A DNA stretch of 64,000 bases, from the NCBI GenBank assembly GCA_034620365.1, contig JAQGEQ010000175.1:1550001-1614000 (forward strand), in the 5' to 3' direction. This document shows, piece after piece, positions 13,456 to 25,372 of this stretch. Each line of letters starts with the position of its first letter. Position 1 is the stretch's first letter. The notes beneath the pieces are model-generated. The model searched no databases. It was not told the DNA's origin and saw nothing but the letters and a program-made list of their open reading frames with translations. This stretch comes from Pegea sp. RAD2-039 (lineage: Eukaryota; Chordata; Thaliacea; Salpida; Salpidae). The translations under genes were made by a program, and so were the position numbers.

Positions 13456-15042
13456 TTCAGCCTGTAGTTTAATGTTTATTCGTTGCAGTCATTTATCAGC
13501 AATTATTTTGTGCAAATAAACAGAATATGTTGTACAAGACATAGAATTTTTGTTTAAATCTAATAGTTCTTAAATCAACCAAAGTTCTTTTTGTTTATTA
13601 CAGAAATGTTATGCTTTAATTAAAAAGTTTTGTAAACTATTTTTGATGAATCTAATTTGCTTTATTATGTTAATTTCAGTAGAAAATGCTTCGTTTACAA
13701 TTCAAAACTCAACCGTGAAAATTGATTTATCTTATTTCAGTTTTCATTTCTTCATTTTTGTTTCATTTTTAGGCCTCAGTTTTGCTAGCAACCGATAAAA
13801 TTACTGAAATTCTAAAATAATCAAAAAGCAATCATACAAATTTTTAATTCATAAAAGTTTAGAGAAAACTATTTTTTAGAGTTGCAGTGATACTAAATAA
13901 CATTTTGAAACATCATTTCTGTGCAGATGCTTTTGTATATTGAACGTTTTTTCAAAACTTAACAATTGCAATTGAAAATAAATGAAACAGTTCGTTCCAA
14001 ATTTTTTAAATGTTTGATAATTTACTACTTCAAAATATAAAATTTTAGTGATAATGTTGATATTTGATATTATAAGGCTTGATACAAAAAGAAATCAAAA
14101 CTTTAAAGCATAGTTTTTTTTTTACTAAATCATTACAAGCAGTAAATTAAATACAGTTTTGATTATAATGATTATGCATTTTTTCTGTTAACCATCAAGA
14201 CATTTAGTTTAAATCAAAATACTTAGAAAAAATCCAGAAATAACTTTGGAAATTTTGAGCGAATTTTTGTGAGTATTAAAAGTTACAGAGATTGAAATTT
14301 TATTTTATTAGTAACAAGTTTCACGTAGTAATTAATTGAACTTACTATAAAGGTAAATGAATAATTTCAAGTGTGAACAAAATGGTAATGGTAATGACCA
14401 TTAATACTTTTTAAGCATATTTTTTATTTGAACTTTAGTAAAGTATAATAGAAATTATTACTGAAATATTATGATGTTAAAAACTTTCTATAACTTAGGT
14501 TTATGTGTATTTTAAAAATCGATTTTAATTATTACTAAGAAACGACTAACCTAAGAAATAATACTAATTTATTAATTGTTAGATGATTTGAAAAAATAAT
14601 ATAGGCTTTATTTATTTATTATCTTAGTTTAAAAGTTTTTATATTACCAAGTTAGTGAATAAGTTAAAGTTTCGATGTTAAGTTCCTTGAAAGTTTTGAT
14701 AAAGTTATCAATGCAAATATGAACAGTCTTTTTAATAAAAAAATTATTCGTTTTTTTTCTTGAGTTTTTTTCACGAAATTGTAACAATAGCCAAATACAA
14801 TATTTCTGATTTTCTATGATCGTTGAAAAATTGTTTTTACTGAAAACAAAAATTGAAGTTTTGGTAAAGAAAGATTTGTAAAGTTGTTTACATTTCCATA
14901 AAGTAAACTGATGTATTTATTTTGACGATAAACAGCAAGCAATTTTTAACTAACCACTAAGTTTTGGTTCGGTTCTTTGAAATAAAACAAATTTTTACTT
15001 TCAGTTAATTTGTAAAACTTAAGATCAACTAAACAAAAACAT

Positions 15043-18000
15043 ATGATGGTTAACAGCTCTTCTCTTCTATATTCGGATTACAACCTTCCACTTTTTGAGA
15101 ACCTTTTTATTGATGAGCGAAGTAGAAGTACAGCAAATGTAATTACAATCGTGTACAGTTTAATTTTCATTGCTGGAATCGTGGGAAATTATTTCGTGAT
15201 ATGCTTTTTTGGGGCTGCCAGAAGCACAGACAAGTAATTGAATTAAATTGTCGTATACGCGGTACAATTCAATTCTTTGCAAATAATTTTACTATTAGTC
15301 AAGCTGACGGTTAATTCAATAAGTTTAATTCTCGTCAATTTTGTCACTTAAACCTTGCTATAAAGCATTCAATGGAAGATTGTATCAAGTTGGTATGATT
15401 TTAAAAGAATCTTATTGATACTCTAAGAAGATTTTTAATAAGTTGATTTTTAACAATATTTTCAAACAGTATCAATTTTTTTAAAAACATTTTGGAAATA
15501 TCAAATTATAAAAGAAATATCAATTCTAATTGTTTACCTAAGAGAATATATTAGAAGTATACATCAATAAGAACTCATCAAAGAAATGCTTTTTATAGAG
15601 TCTGGAAACGAAGCCACGTGATCATGATTAACCTTTGCATCTCACACATGGTTTTTCTATTTACCTGTTTACCAACACGAGCGTATTCAACACTTTCACA
15701 GCTGGCAGTGGATGACTGGCTGAAAGCATCAACTGCTTGTCGACTAGCACCATATGTTGAGGTTAATTTGACAATATTATTGAGGATTTAAATCTGTGAA
15801 AACTAATAGTAAATTTAGAAAACATTTTTTTTAAATTTTATTCATTCAATCATTTGGTACAGACTGCAAAGTGTTTGAAATATCAACAACTTTATAATAA
15901 GTTATTATTACTCTTGATATAAAAATAGCTTTTTTATTAGTTTTGAATTATTAGCTATACTCTGTAAATATTTTCTTTAATTTATTGAAGAATGTATTTA
16001 TCATAAAATGTAGTGACAATGTCTAATACTCAAAAAGTAATTGATCTAAAATTCCAAAAAATACTTTTTAAGATGTTAGTCAAGCTTGGTTTCCAAGCAG
16101 AAATAAGTTTTACTTTTTTGAGTCATAAACATAAGATGATATAGTTTGTGGTGATCGAGTAACAATTTGACACAAAAGTGTCTCTACTCAAAAATCTCTC
16201 TCTATTTACAACTAGATAATATAATTTGTGAAGCTGAAGCTGGCGAGACATTATGTTTATCTAATGATAAGGTTGTTATTGAGTGAAAATCGCTACAAGA
16301 TAACTTAGAGAAAACTATTCAGTTGTTGGTTAATTAAGACTAACAGTACTTTTTAAGAATCATTATTGAACATTTTATAAAGGAAATAATCATTACTGAG
16401 GTTATAAAAGTAGTTTTTAAATGATTTCTTTATACAGTATTCAAATGATTTATGTAATCATTAGTTTAAAAAATACTTCGGAAAGAATAGCAATCGAGTT
16501 AATACTGCGACGTATTTATTGTCACAGCTAGCTTTTATGACGCTATTTGGAGGTAGTGTAGCGTCAATTCAATCACTTACAATGTCGTTCCATTAGTATG
16601 ACTCATACTTTTATAGATGACTTAAAACATAAATTGATTTAGCTTGACAGAAAAACGTCCAGTTTTTACTTAGGATGATTGTACAACCCAATGCTTTCAA
16701 AATGCTTGATTAAACATTTAATATTGATTTTAAAGAGAGAATTATTTAAATAAAGTTACCGGAACGGTTTAAATTCAAATAAATATCATTCTACTCAATT
16801 TTAATTTTTAAATAATTATTTAAGCTTTGTTACACTAATTTAGCCACTACTGGCATCTGAATAATTAATGCCTGAAATGGTGGTTTGAGTTTTAAACCAT
16901 GGTTCCTCGTAGAACGATTTTTACTTTGATATGGCTATCTTAAGTTATCTTCGCACATCGGTTTATTAAGTCATGAAAGTACCTTCCAATAAGACACTGT
17001 GTTTTCATCTTTATTTCCTTTTTTAACCCCCTTCGTTTTCACTGAATGGTCATCTATAATCTATCTTCGGACCTTTAAGCTCTGCTAATGTATTATATTT
17101 AGTGCATAATTAATAACAAATAGATGTACTATTTATCTCTAAGAAAAAATGAGATTTTAGATAAAATAAATGATAAGTTTTTCAGATGTTAAAGAAATTG
17201 TAATATTTGATAAATTATTCTGATATTACATCATATAGAAACTTTCATACTTTTTGCAGCAAGATAAAATGTTTATAGTTTTTAATTTCTAAGCTGAAAC
17301 AAAATCATCATTTAATCTTAGTAGCAAATAATATTGTTATCATACTAAGCTAAACAAAAACTAAACAAATAAACGAAAAGTTTTTACTTTTGATATAACA
17401 AATGATTAATGAACTCACCTATGAGTGACTTTTTGAAAAGAATAAAACATGACTCATCAAGCTCTGTACAAAACTACTTCAAGTAAAGTATTTTTAAGAT
17501 ATTACTCAGAAAAATTGTACTAATGCAATCTCAAAATATTTTTAGAACTTCAAATTTTCGTAATTTTAGTTTTAGCCGACGTTTTAGCAATCAGAGAAAT
17601 TCTGTGTTGTTGTTTACTTGCAACGATCCATAATTAAGATACAATAATAGAATGAAATTCAATTTATTGTAATATTTAGCACACTTTTAAAGTAGTAGAA
17701 ATTAAAGAAATTAATGCTTATTTATAATAACCTTTAGTCCTAGATAAACAAAACATAAACATATCATAGTCAGTAATTAAATGACAGCTGTGACAACCTT
17801 TTCATGTAAGTAATATCATTTGATCATTTAAACTTAGATTCGTTTGCTGGTATGCTGTTCATAATGTGAACATAAATTTGGAAACAATTTTTTTAGGGCT
17901 TGTATATAATTGCTTTCTAGTTAAAAGTGTATAATTTATAATCTTTTTTACTTTCGGCAATTTTATTTTTTGTTATATACTGCTGAAAATTAGAAACAAG

Positions 18001-21000
18001 ATGCTCCAGAATTTTATGAAATCTTTGAATTAATAAGGAAATAAATAATAAATAGATTAAGTGATTATTTGATACCAAAAGATTTTTCATGCTCACAAGC
18101 TGCTTATGAATAAATCCTTATCCACATGAATATTTTATTTTGTTTGTCGTTCAATTTTATGCAGATTTATTAAGTAATTAAGTATATTGTCTGTCTGTAA
18201 GGAACAAGTAGCGCTCTGCAGAAGTTACAAGATTTTAATCAGTAACATCTAATCAAATATTTATTTGTAATATGCTTTTTTTAAATAATAAGAAAAGTAA
18301 GTTTTTATTACCAGCGTCCTATAAGCAAACTTTTTTATTGTAGATACTACTTAATTTCTCAATGTAAATATATAACTTTTAAACAGAAAATATTCATATA
18401 AATTCATTAAAGTAATTTTATTAAGCTTCAAAGGTTTTTAAAAGTTACTAAAATGACGACAGATTAGTTTACAAACATAAAATAATATTATTCATATATA
18501 TTTCCTAAAAAGCTTGAGCTTTTTCATTTATCAAGGTATATTATATCAAATTTCGGTCAATATATTATTTTGCATTCTTTTCAAAATCGATAATATAAAT
18601 ACGCCATAATTCTAATTAAAAGTTTAATAATTAATATCTTCCATGATTTTAGTAGCTAGCACTAACTTTCACATAAGTACTACTATTTTATTTTAATAAT
18701 TACTTTATTACAAGAAATTATGATATGAATTTTGTTACGTTAAAGACAAAATAATTGAGTTTAATAAAGTTGACCTCCTATATCAAAACAATATCTTTTA
18801 GAACTTGCTGCAATAGTTCCTTATAGTTTTACCTCAGCTTGAATAAAATTTAAAAGCCTCCTAGCAATTTGTGGTAATATAATATAATGGCAATATATAT
18901 ATCAAATCGCATTATATAGTTTTTAACAGGATATTTTCGCTGAAAATATATCTAGAAGTGTAGCTGCGATAAATTAAAGAATATTGAAATAACTTTTAAG
19001 TGCAAGCATTGATACTATTTGTATATAGTCTAAACCTTATGGTTAAAAGTTAAAAGAGTTTAATTATTGCTCAGAAAAAAGCACCTGTTCCAGATTGAAA
19101 GCCGTTATAGCTTCAAGTTAATGTTGGTTTACATCTTGAATAAATTAAAAAAGAAATAAATAATGATTTTACTGATAACACACTGATCACACTGATAAAA
19201 CAATGAAGGAAATCATTACAATAAAAGATTTGCTTTTTAAAAGTTGAGACTCAAATCTTATAGTAATATTTGAAAGAAAGCTAAACACTTTTACACAAAG
19301 TGTTGCTAAGGCAGAGATCAATCAATATCTACTTAAGCTTTGACTTTTTATTACTATTTTCGACTGAGACTTCTTAGCGATGCCAACGTAAGAATTAAAG
19401 ATTAAGAATCAATAATTGAATAAAGTTTAAATATAATACTGCAATTTTTAAATTTTAATCAGTTAAAGTTTAACATTAATTTTATTAATTGATTGATTAA
19501 TATTTTTCTTGAAGTCAAAAATACCAGTGTAAGTTAAATATGTGATTTTAGTTTTACTTATTTTAATAGTCATTTATTTTACTATTTGAAACAAGTGTAA
19601 ATGAAAGGACTAATGGTGACAATGCACCAATCATGAAACTTATGAAAGCTAAATAACAGTTGCTAACAGAAATTCAAAAGAATAAAAAGTTATTTTTAAA
19701 GCTGAGAACAGGTTCACAGAAGAAACATTATTTTAAACAGCTGCATCTTACAAATCCTTATCATCGTGTTTTGAAATCGAACTAGCATTTAACAACCAAT
19801 TCACTTTGCTTCCTTATCTCATTTAATTTTTTTTACAGCATGTCATCCTGAGTGTGACGTCAATTAGCCTCTGCGTGATGGCAACAACTCAGTATAAAAA
19901 TGCTGCTAAAATTGGCAAGTATGATATAGTTCCTCCAGAGAAATTGATATGGCAAGTATGCCAATCGGCGATCATATGGTTCCTTGCATTCACCATCTCT
20001 ATACCTGCACTGTGGCTGGATTATGTTTCGAATGAAGTAACGACTCTATCGTTAAACTCCTCTCTCCATGACAACTCCAACGCATTGAAACTTAATAAAA
20101 ATGGAGAAGCATCGGAACCAATCTCTGATAAGAATCTGACATCTTTTCCTTTTTCATCTTGTCATGAACGTTGGTCATCTGATACCACTAATGCTTTTAA
20201 CTTCCATTTTCGTGCTCGTCACTGGTGGTTACTATCTTTTGATTTTCTTATCCCGGTCTTTACAACCTTTATCCTGTCCATCTTGATAAAAGGACGCTTA
20301 TCACGTGTCGTCCGTTTGATCACTCATATTTCAACACGAAGCAGCAGCTTCAGTCCTTTCGTCAGTGAAGGTTTTGATTCATTCAGCAGCTGGCGGTGCC
20401 GACCAACCAATGATGAGGACCATTATGCAGCTGACAGCTTTGTAAATAATCGAAGAAACTTGAATCAGTTTCGGAGCAGGTATATGACCTCAACTACTGA
20501 TCGTCATCATCTCAATTACACTATCAGCTCCTTTCAGCAAGCTCATATGTCTCCTTTGTTTACTCATGATGAAATCGACGAGTTAAAGCCGCCTTCTACT
20601 TCCGTTATTTTGATGCCAGACGGAAGCTTAAAAACAACCTCATCATTTCGACCCATTGCGACTCCTTTTTCATCCAGATCAGCTGTCATCACATCTGGTC
20701 CTTCAATTGGCTCTTCAATCCCATCATTTTCACCTCATTACTTCAGTGGGTCGCTAAGGACTTCTTTCTCACTTCCTCCTCATGGTTACGGTCGCAATTT
20801 CCGGCGACGTAATAGCCGTGTGCTCCGGTTGACGCTTTATAACGCTGAGCGCGAGCGCGCCTTTAATTGGACGATTCTAGCGATGCTGGTCACCTTTGTG
20901 GTGCTACAACTACCAATTCGAATATTAGAAATTCTAAGAAGTGAAGTAAATGTAATGTCAGTAATAGATGCAAGCTGGCGAGATCTATTAGACGACACAT

Positions 21001-21110
21001 GTGATTACCTGAACTGTTTGACATATGCTATCAATTCGGTGGTCATGACACTTGCCTATGAGCCCTATAAACATTACCTTGTTCATCAAATGTGTTCAAG
21101 AAAGTGCTAA
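15043..21110 (+). CDS. Divergent rhodopsin-family (class A) peptide-type GPCR, 541 aa, three exons
   Basis: Exons 15043-15233, 15599-15761 and 19839-21110 join in phase (191, 163 and 1272 nt) with GT-AG borders. Seven membrane segments are visible. TM1 (about 32-57) carries GIVGN. TM2 lies in exon 2. TM3 opens exon 3 (119-137), with the conserved Cys just before it (STACR). TM4 (156-178) keeps its Trp. TM5 (247-269) keeps its Pro. TM6 is at 459-484 and TM7 near 507-526. An ECL2 cysteine (SSCHERW) can pair with the TM3 cysteine. TM3 SxSLCxMA resembles bombesin/endothelin/GPR37-type peptide receptors. Intracellular loop 3 is very long (about 190 residues), Ser/Thr-rich and basic. DRY is TQY, the TM6 CWxP is LQLP, and NPxxY is NSxxMTLAY. 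The N terminus has one NSS glycosylation site and no signal peptide. The ligand is unknown and the family placement tentative. Confidence 0.8.
15762..19838 (+). other. 4.1-kb second intron of the GPCR gene
   Basis: The donor is GAG|GTTAAT and the acceptor TTTTTTTTACAG|CAT. The interior is AT-rich, with slightly G+C-elevated patches near 16500-16620 and 16850-17060 that show no open frame or recognisable element. It may hold enhancers, but nothing specific can be supported. Confidence 0.7.
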
Positions 21111-22197
21111 GCTCTACAAAAATCGACTTATGACTAATCAGTCTATTTTTGGTGCTACCATTTCTGCTTATCTGTAATATAAAACTTCTTTAATTGATAC
21201 CAATTAATTTATTTAATGTTTTTATTTTTATGAAACTTTGAATGGAAACATTAAACGTTTTTCGTTTAGTCAAAAAATTATACAAATATTGTTCAAGACT
21301 TTACGAATAATTGCAAAAGCAACTTTAAGTATGATGGATAACTTGTTAGAGTAATTTTAACTCTTACTTTCTCTAAAGGCATCTCTACAAGCTATTATAG
21401 CTTTTTCTTATTTTTTGGCTGAATAATAAAAAATCGATTATACTTTAAACTATTTTTGATTAAATTCAGGATTTGTTGTGAGAAGATTATGTTGTTTACG
21501 ATGCAAGCAAAAGTTTTATTTATTTTGCAGACCTAGTTTCATTTCTAAGTGAAAATTGGTAAATAATTAATTATAGTTGTACACTCCACTTTTGCTAATA
21601 ACAACTTTTTTAATCATTAAGCGATACTATTGCTTACAACATGAAATAAGATGCACATAAGTCACACAAAATGTTTGTTCATTAATTATTGTATAGGTTG
21701 ATTAATTATCGATTTAAATATTCAGTATACGGTTCAGCTTTATGCTTTGCTGAAAATGTCGATATAAATAGTTTTGCTACATTTTTTTTTATAAACATGA
21801 AGATTAAAATTTATTTTAGCAAAGTATCCTTTTTAAAAGCTATTTCAGTGAAATTTAAAATATTTTTTGCTAGACACCGTAAGATAATGAAGAAAATTAG
21901 AAATGATTTATAATTTATCGATTTTTCAATTTCAGAGGTAGACAAAAATTAAGTACGAATAGCAATAAAAGGTTATTAGCTCTAATACATACTTTAAAGA
22001 ATTATTATATAGAGTTAATAAAACCTTAGTCTTTCACTTAACATATTTACAATTGTAATACTAATTTTTTACATATTTTAGTAAGTTAAAATTTTAAGTT
22101 CTTAAAAATTTCGACATTATGTACAAAATAATTGGACATTGAAAAACGTGACTACAATGATTATGTAAGTAGTTTCATAAACATTGATCTATAATGT
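21111..22197. other. Convergent intergenic region between the GPCR and the MTBD protein gene
   Basis: The two flanking genes point toward each other, so this region should contain both 3' UTRs. No coding exon is supported; the 74-codon plus-strand frame at 21689-21913 is Phe/Ile/Lys-rich chance sequence. Confidence 0.6.
21425..21430 (+). terminator. Candidate polyadenylation signal of the GPCR gene
   Basis: AATAAA lies about 315 bases after the GPCR stop codon, followed by A-rich sequence. AATAAA is frequent by chance in such AT-rich DNA. Confidence 0.35.
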
Positions 22198-23020
22198 TTA
22201 ATTTTCAGCTGCTTTAGTTGTTTTCAGGATTTCAAATTCTTTTAACATACATTTGATCTGTAAAAAGTAAAAATTTGTGATTATAACACTTAATATAAGC
22301 TTCTTATTATACTATGACAAAAATTTAATTATAATATTCATCTAGATAAGGATTGAACGAAAATTTCTACTTTAGGGAAAAGTAAGATGATAGAAAGATA
22401 AAAATACCCATGCAAGAAAATATCCGGCCACAATACTGACTGAATTCACTTCAGACAGTTCTGTTTGGGATAGCTTAGACCGGACTACTTTTCTTATATC
22501 TTCTGAGATGTCATAGGGTGAGCGGTTTTTTATCCGCTGAGGTACAGACTTTTTTCCAGGTTTCAAAACAGCATTAAGTACATGATGCCAATCCTACATA
22601 GAAACAACATGCTTAAGACTAACTTATGTAACTGAAAGTTAACTAGCAACAATGTTAACATCTATTTTGTAAAACCACATTGCTTGTCACAACACACATA
22701 CCGAAAATAAAAATATTTGTTTAAAGCCGTAGCAAAATAAACTTCAAATAAACTTTCACGTTTTACTCTAGCATCTCTTCAATTTTCGACTATCGATCAA
22801 ACTAATCAAACATCTCACCTCAGATTCTTTTTGTGAATCACCCAATAGAATAAGGACACAACCCATGACAACTTTAACCATCTGAGGTGGATTTGTGTAT
22901 CTTCCCACCTCAGCAACTGTTGCACGTACTGATAGTTTTGCTTGAAGACGATCTAACTCTTTTAAATGATTGTAGTGAATCTCAGCTTCTGTAATTTCAT
23001 TCACAAATTCTTTTGAATAT
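22198..23020 (-). other. Dynein MTBD-like domain (three exons)
   Basis: Established pattern in dynein heavy chains: the first stalk helix leads to a T-x-x-E-V/I...PP...V-x-x-VM-x-AV-x-I-L segment, then D-W, a loop with D-x-I, and S-x-A-A-G-x-L-x-x-W before the second stalk helix. Each element is seen here in order, split by introns at 22818-22594 and 22407-22258. The final exon supplies W-I-K-C-M and a short helix only. Confidence 0.7.
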
Positions 23021-25223
23021 CTGAAAAAGAACTTTTGATGATTAATAAATAATTGTTTTGTTGATAAAGTAAATTATCTACCTTTCCGTTTTAGCTTCTT
23101 TAATGAACTGATTCAACATTTTAGTATTTCGTTCTTTGATACTTTGGTTATACAGATCAAAAAGAGATTCTTTTTTTAATTTGTAATATAATGCTTTGGC
23201 GTCAACAATACTTTTTAATTCGTGTAAACTTACTTTTGTTTTTTCTATTTCTTTAAAAATCACTTCCAGATTTTGCAAGTTATTCGAAGTAATTGCCTTT
23301 TGCAAATCTTCATCAAATTTTTCCACTTGGTTTTGATGACTTTTCATCTTTTCTTCTTTCTCTTTCTTTTTTCGTTCTTCTTTTTCTTGGCTACGCAAAA
23401 TCCGTTTTGCTTTTTCTAAGAAGTCTCCATGACTTTTCACTTCTGCATCAACAAAATCTTCGATTGCCCTACGAAGTTTTTCTGTGTCTTTTGACTTGGC
23501 TGCACTTCTTATTGCATTTTCTCGTACTTGAGGATTTAGAAAATCTAATCTACTTTTTGCTTCTTTTAGCTCTTTTTCATCAAGATTTAATTTCTTTTCT
23601 TCAGCTTCCTTGATCAGTTCTGAGATTGCTGCGAAATCTTTTGCTGAAAGAGATTTTTTTAGTTTTTTAGAAACTTCTTCAGTTTTCTTAATGTTTGTTT
23701 CGAGTTGCTGCATCTTTAACTTGCAATCTTTTAAATATACTTTATCTTCATCCCTAAAAGTCCCTGGAAGTGATTTTCCATCGCTTTCAAGCTTTTCTAG
23801 CTCTCTTATGACTTTTTTTAAGCTATTTAAGTCATTTGGGACCCGGGGGAACTGAGAACGAATTGACTGTAGCTGTTCATTGAAGCGTTGCCTCTCTCTC
23901 AAGTTTTCTTCGGATTTTTGTAATAAACTTTCATCTTTATCAGTAAACACCCCTGGAAAGTGTTTGCTTTTCGATTTTAAATTGTTTAAAGAATCAATAG
24001 AGTTTTGAAGCTCAGTGCAATTATCAACTGTGGTTTCTAGAACTTGGCGAACTTGTTGAAGTTCAATCACAATTTGCTTTTTTCTTTTTTCTCTATCAAC
24101 TTCGATAATTTGAACAGCTTTTTGGCAGTTTGAAAAAAGAACTTGATCTTTACTTCCAAGGACAGCTCCTAATTTTGACAACTTTTCCATACTTTCCACA
24201 GCTTCTTTGAGTCTAATGTAGTGGTCATCAGTGTAGAGGAACAAATCCTTATCTTCTATTTTTGACAATTTTTTTTTGCTTTCAAGTTTGCCAAAAACTT
24301 CTTTCATTGTTTCAATCTTCTGATTTTGCTCTTCAGACTTAGGACTTTCTGTTGATACTTTTTTAAGATTATTTGTTTTTGGTTTTTCACTTATTTTTCC
24401 ATATTTTTCTATCACAGAATTACATTCTTCGAAATAAGATTTTTCTAATGAAGCTGCAGTATCACTTTTCATTAAAGAATGCATTGAATCAAGCGAATCA
24501 TAGAATGTTTGATTATCTTTCTTTTCCAATGCTTTATCCAGCAAGACTTTGATAGAATCAAATTGTTCTCTAAATTTTTCTTGATTCTGAAGTTTTAAAA
24601 TCTTTTTTTCAAAATCCTCTAAATATGTCTGATCAATATTGGTGTTGTCGGCTTTAAGATCTACAATGGAAAGTTTTAGAAAACTCTTTTAAAATCAATT
24701 TAATTAGAAAGTTACATAAATAATATATTATGAAACTAGTATTTATAAAAACCTTTAATAATATCAATCATTGTTTTGATATCTTTTTCTTTTTCAGCAT
24801 TTACAAGTTTACTTTTGAGAAGTTCTTGTTTTTGTATCTCATGACTTTTAATCAATTTTTCAGCCTCTTGGATTTCTTTTGTTGTCTTATTTCCATTTAT
24901 TTTTCTATAAAAAAAGGCTCAGGTATTTGGGTACAGTCAAATATGAATTCAAGAAGTTAAAATTAGAAATATAGTATACTTAGTTACTTGATGTTTTACC
25001 TCAGCTCCATAGTTGAGACTTTCAATTCTTTTATTTCTTTACTCTTGCTTTGTTTCATGATTAAGAGCTTTAGTTCATTTCTTCTTTTTTCGTCGTTAGA
25101 ATTGTCTTCAAGTTTAAGTGTGTCTAAGCTTTGTTGTTCACTTTTTACCAATCTATTTTTAATTTTTGTTAATTTTTCGTCGTAACTTTCTTGAAGAGGT
25201 TTCCACTTTTCATTATTTATCAT
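22198..25223 (-). CDS. Coiled-coil protein ending in a dynein-type microtubule-binding domain, no motor (800 aa)
   Basis: Six exons read on the minus strand: 25223-25000, 24904-24753, 24660-23082, 23020-22819, 22593-22408 and 22257-22198 (stop TAA). All phases agree and the total is 2,403 nt. Residues 1 to about 650 are Lys/Glu-rich helix and coiled coil, with degenerate helical repeats of about 40 residues (pattern L-x-x-A-I-x-x-x-D-x-x-x-L). From about 653 the protein matches the stalk-tip pattern of dynein heavy chains: VRATVAEVGRYTNPPQMV, VMGCVLILLG, DW, a D-I-S motif, VSIVAGYFLAW, then IKCMLKEFEIL. The NPP is at 695-697. AAA motor motifs (Walker A/B) are absent, and the protein stops 20 residues after the exon junction, so no full second stalk helix is present. 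It may bind microtubules as a nonmotor protein; that is inference. The start is chosen because an in-frame stop lies just upstream. A helical-repeat gene lies about 150 bp upstream on the same strand. Confidence 0.75.
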
Positions 25224-25329
25224 TTCATTTAAAGATAATCAACTATTTACAAAATTAAAACAAAATTATTTAAGTTTGTGTAAAACTTTAGAAATAAAAC
25301 TGTAAAAATATTTATCATTATAAATCAAG

Positions 25330-25335
25330 TTTATT
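25330..25335 (-). terminator. Candidate polyadenylation signal between the two packed minus-strand genes
   Basis: AATAAA on the minus strand lies 37 bases after the stop codon of the upstream helical-repeat gene and about 105 bases before the start codon of the MTBD gene. The spacing fits cleavage of the upstream message in a compact tandem or operon-like pair. Confidence 0.45.
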
Positions 25336-25372
25336 GAGAAAAGTACTAATTCAACTCTCACAAAATTTATAA

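Larger units (their letters stand above)
7639..15042. other. Long noncoding AT-rich stretch between two plus-strand genes
   Basis: No supported coding region was found. Open frames here are short and composition-driven, including a 62-codon minus-strand frame at 8905-9093. Small G+C-elevated patches occur near 11425-11520 (with a ggcc-rich hairpin-like core) and 13371-13455. The 3' UTR of the small membrane-protein gene must lie at the left edge, and 5' regulatory sequence and UTR of the GPCR gene at the right edge. Confidence 0.6.
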
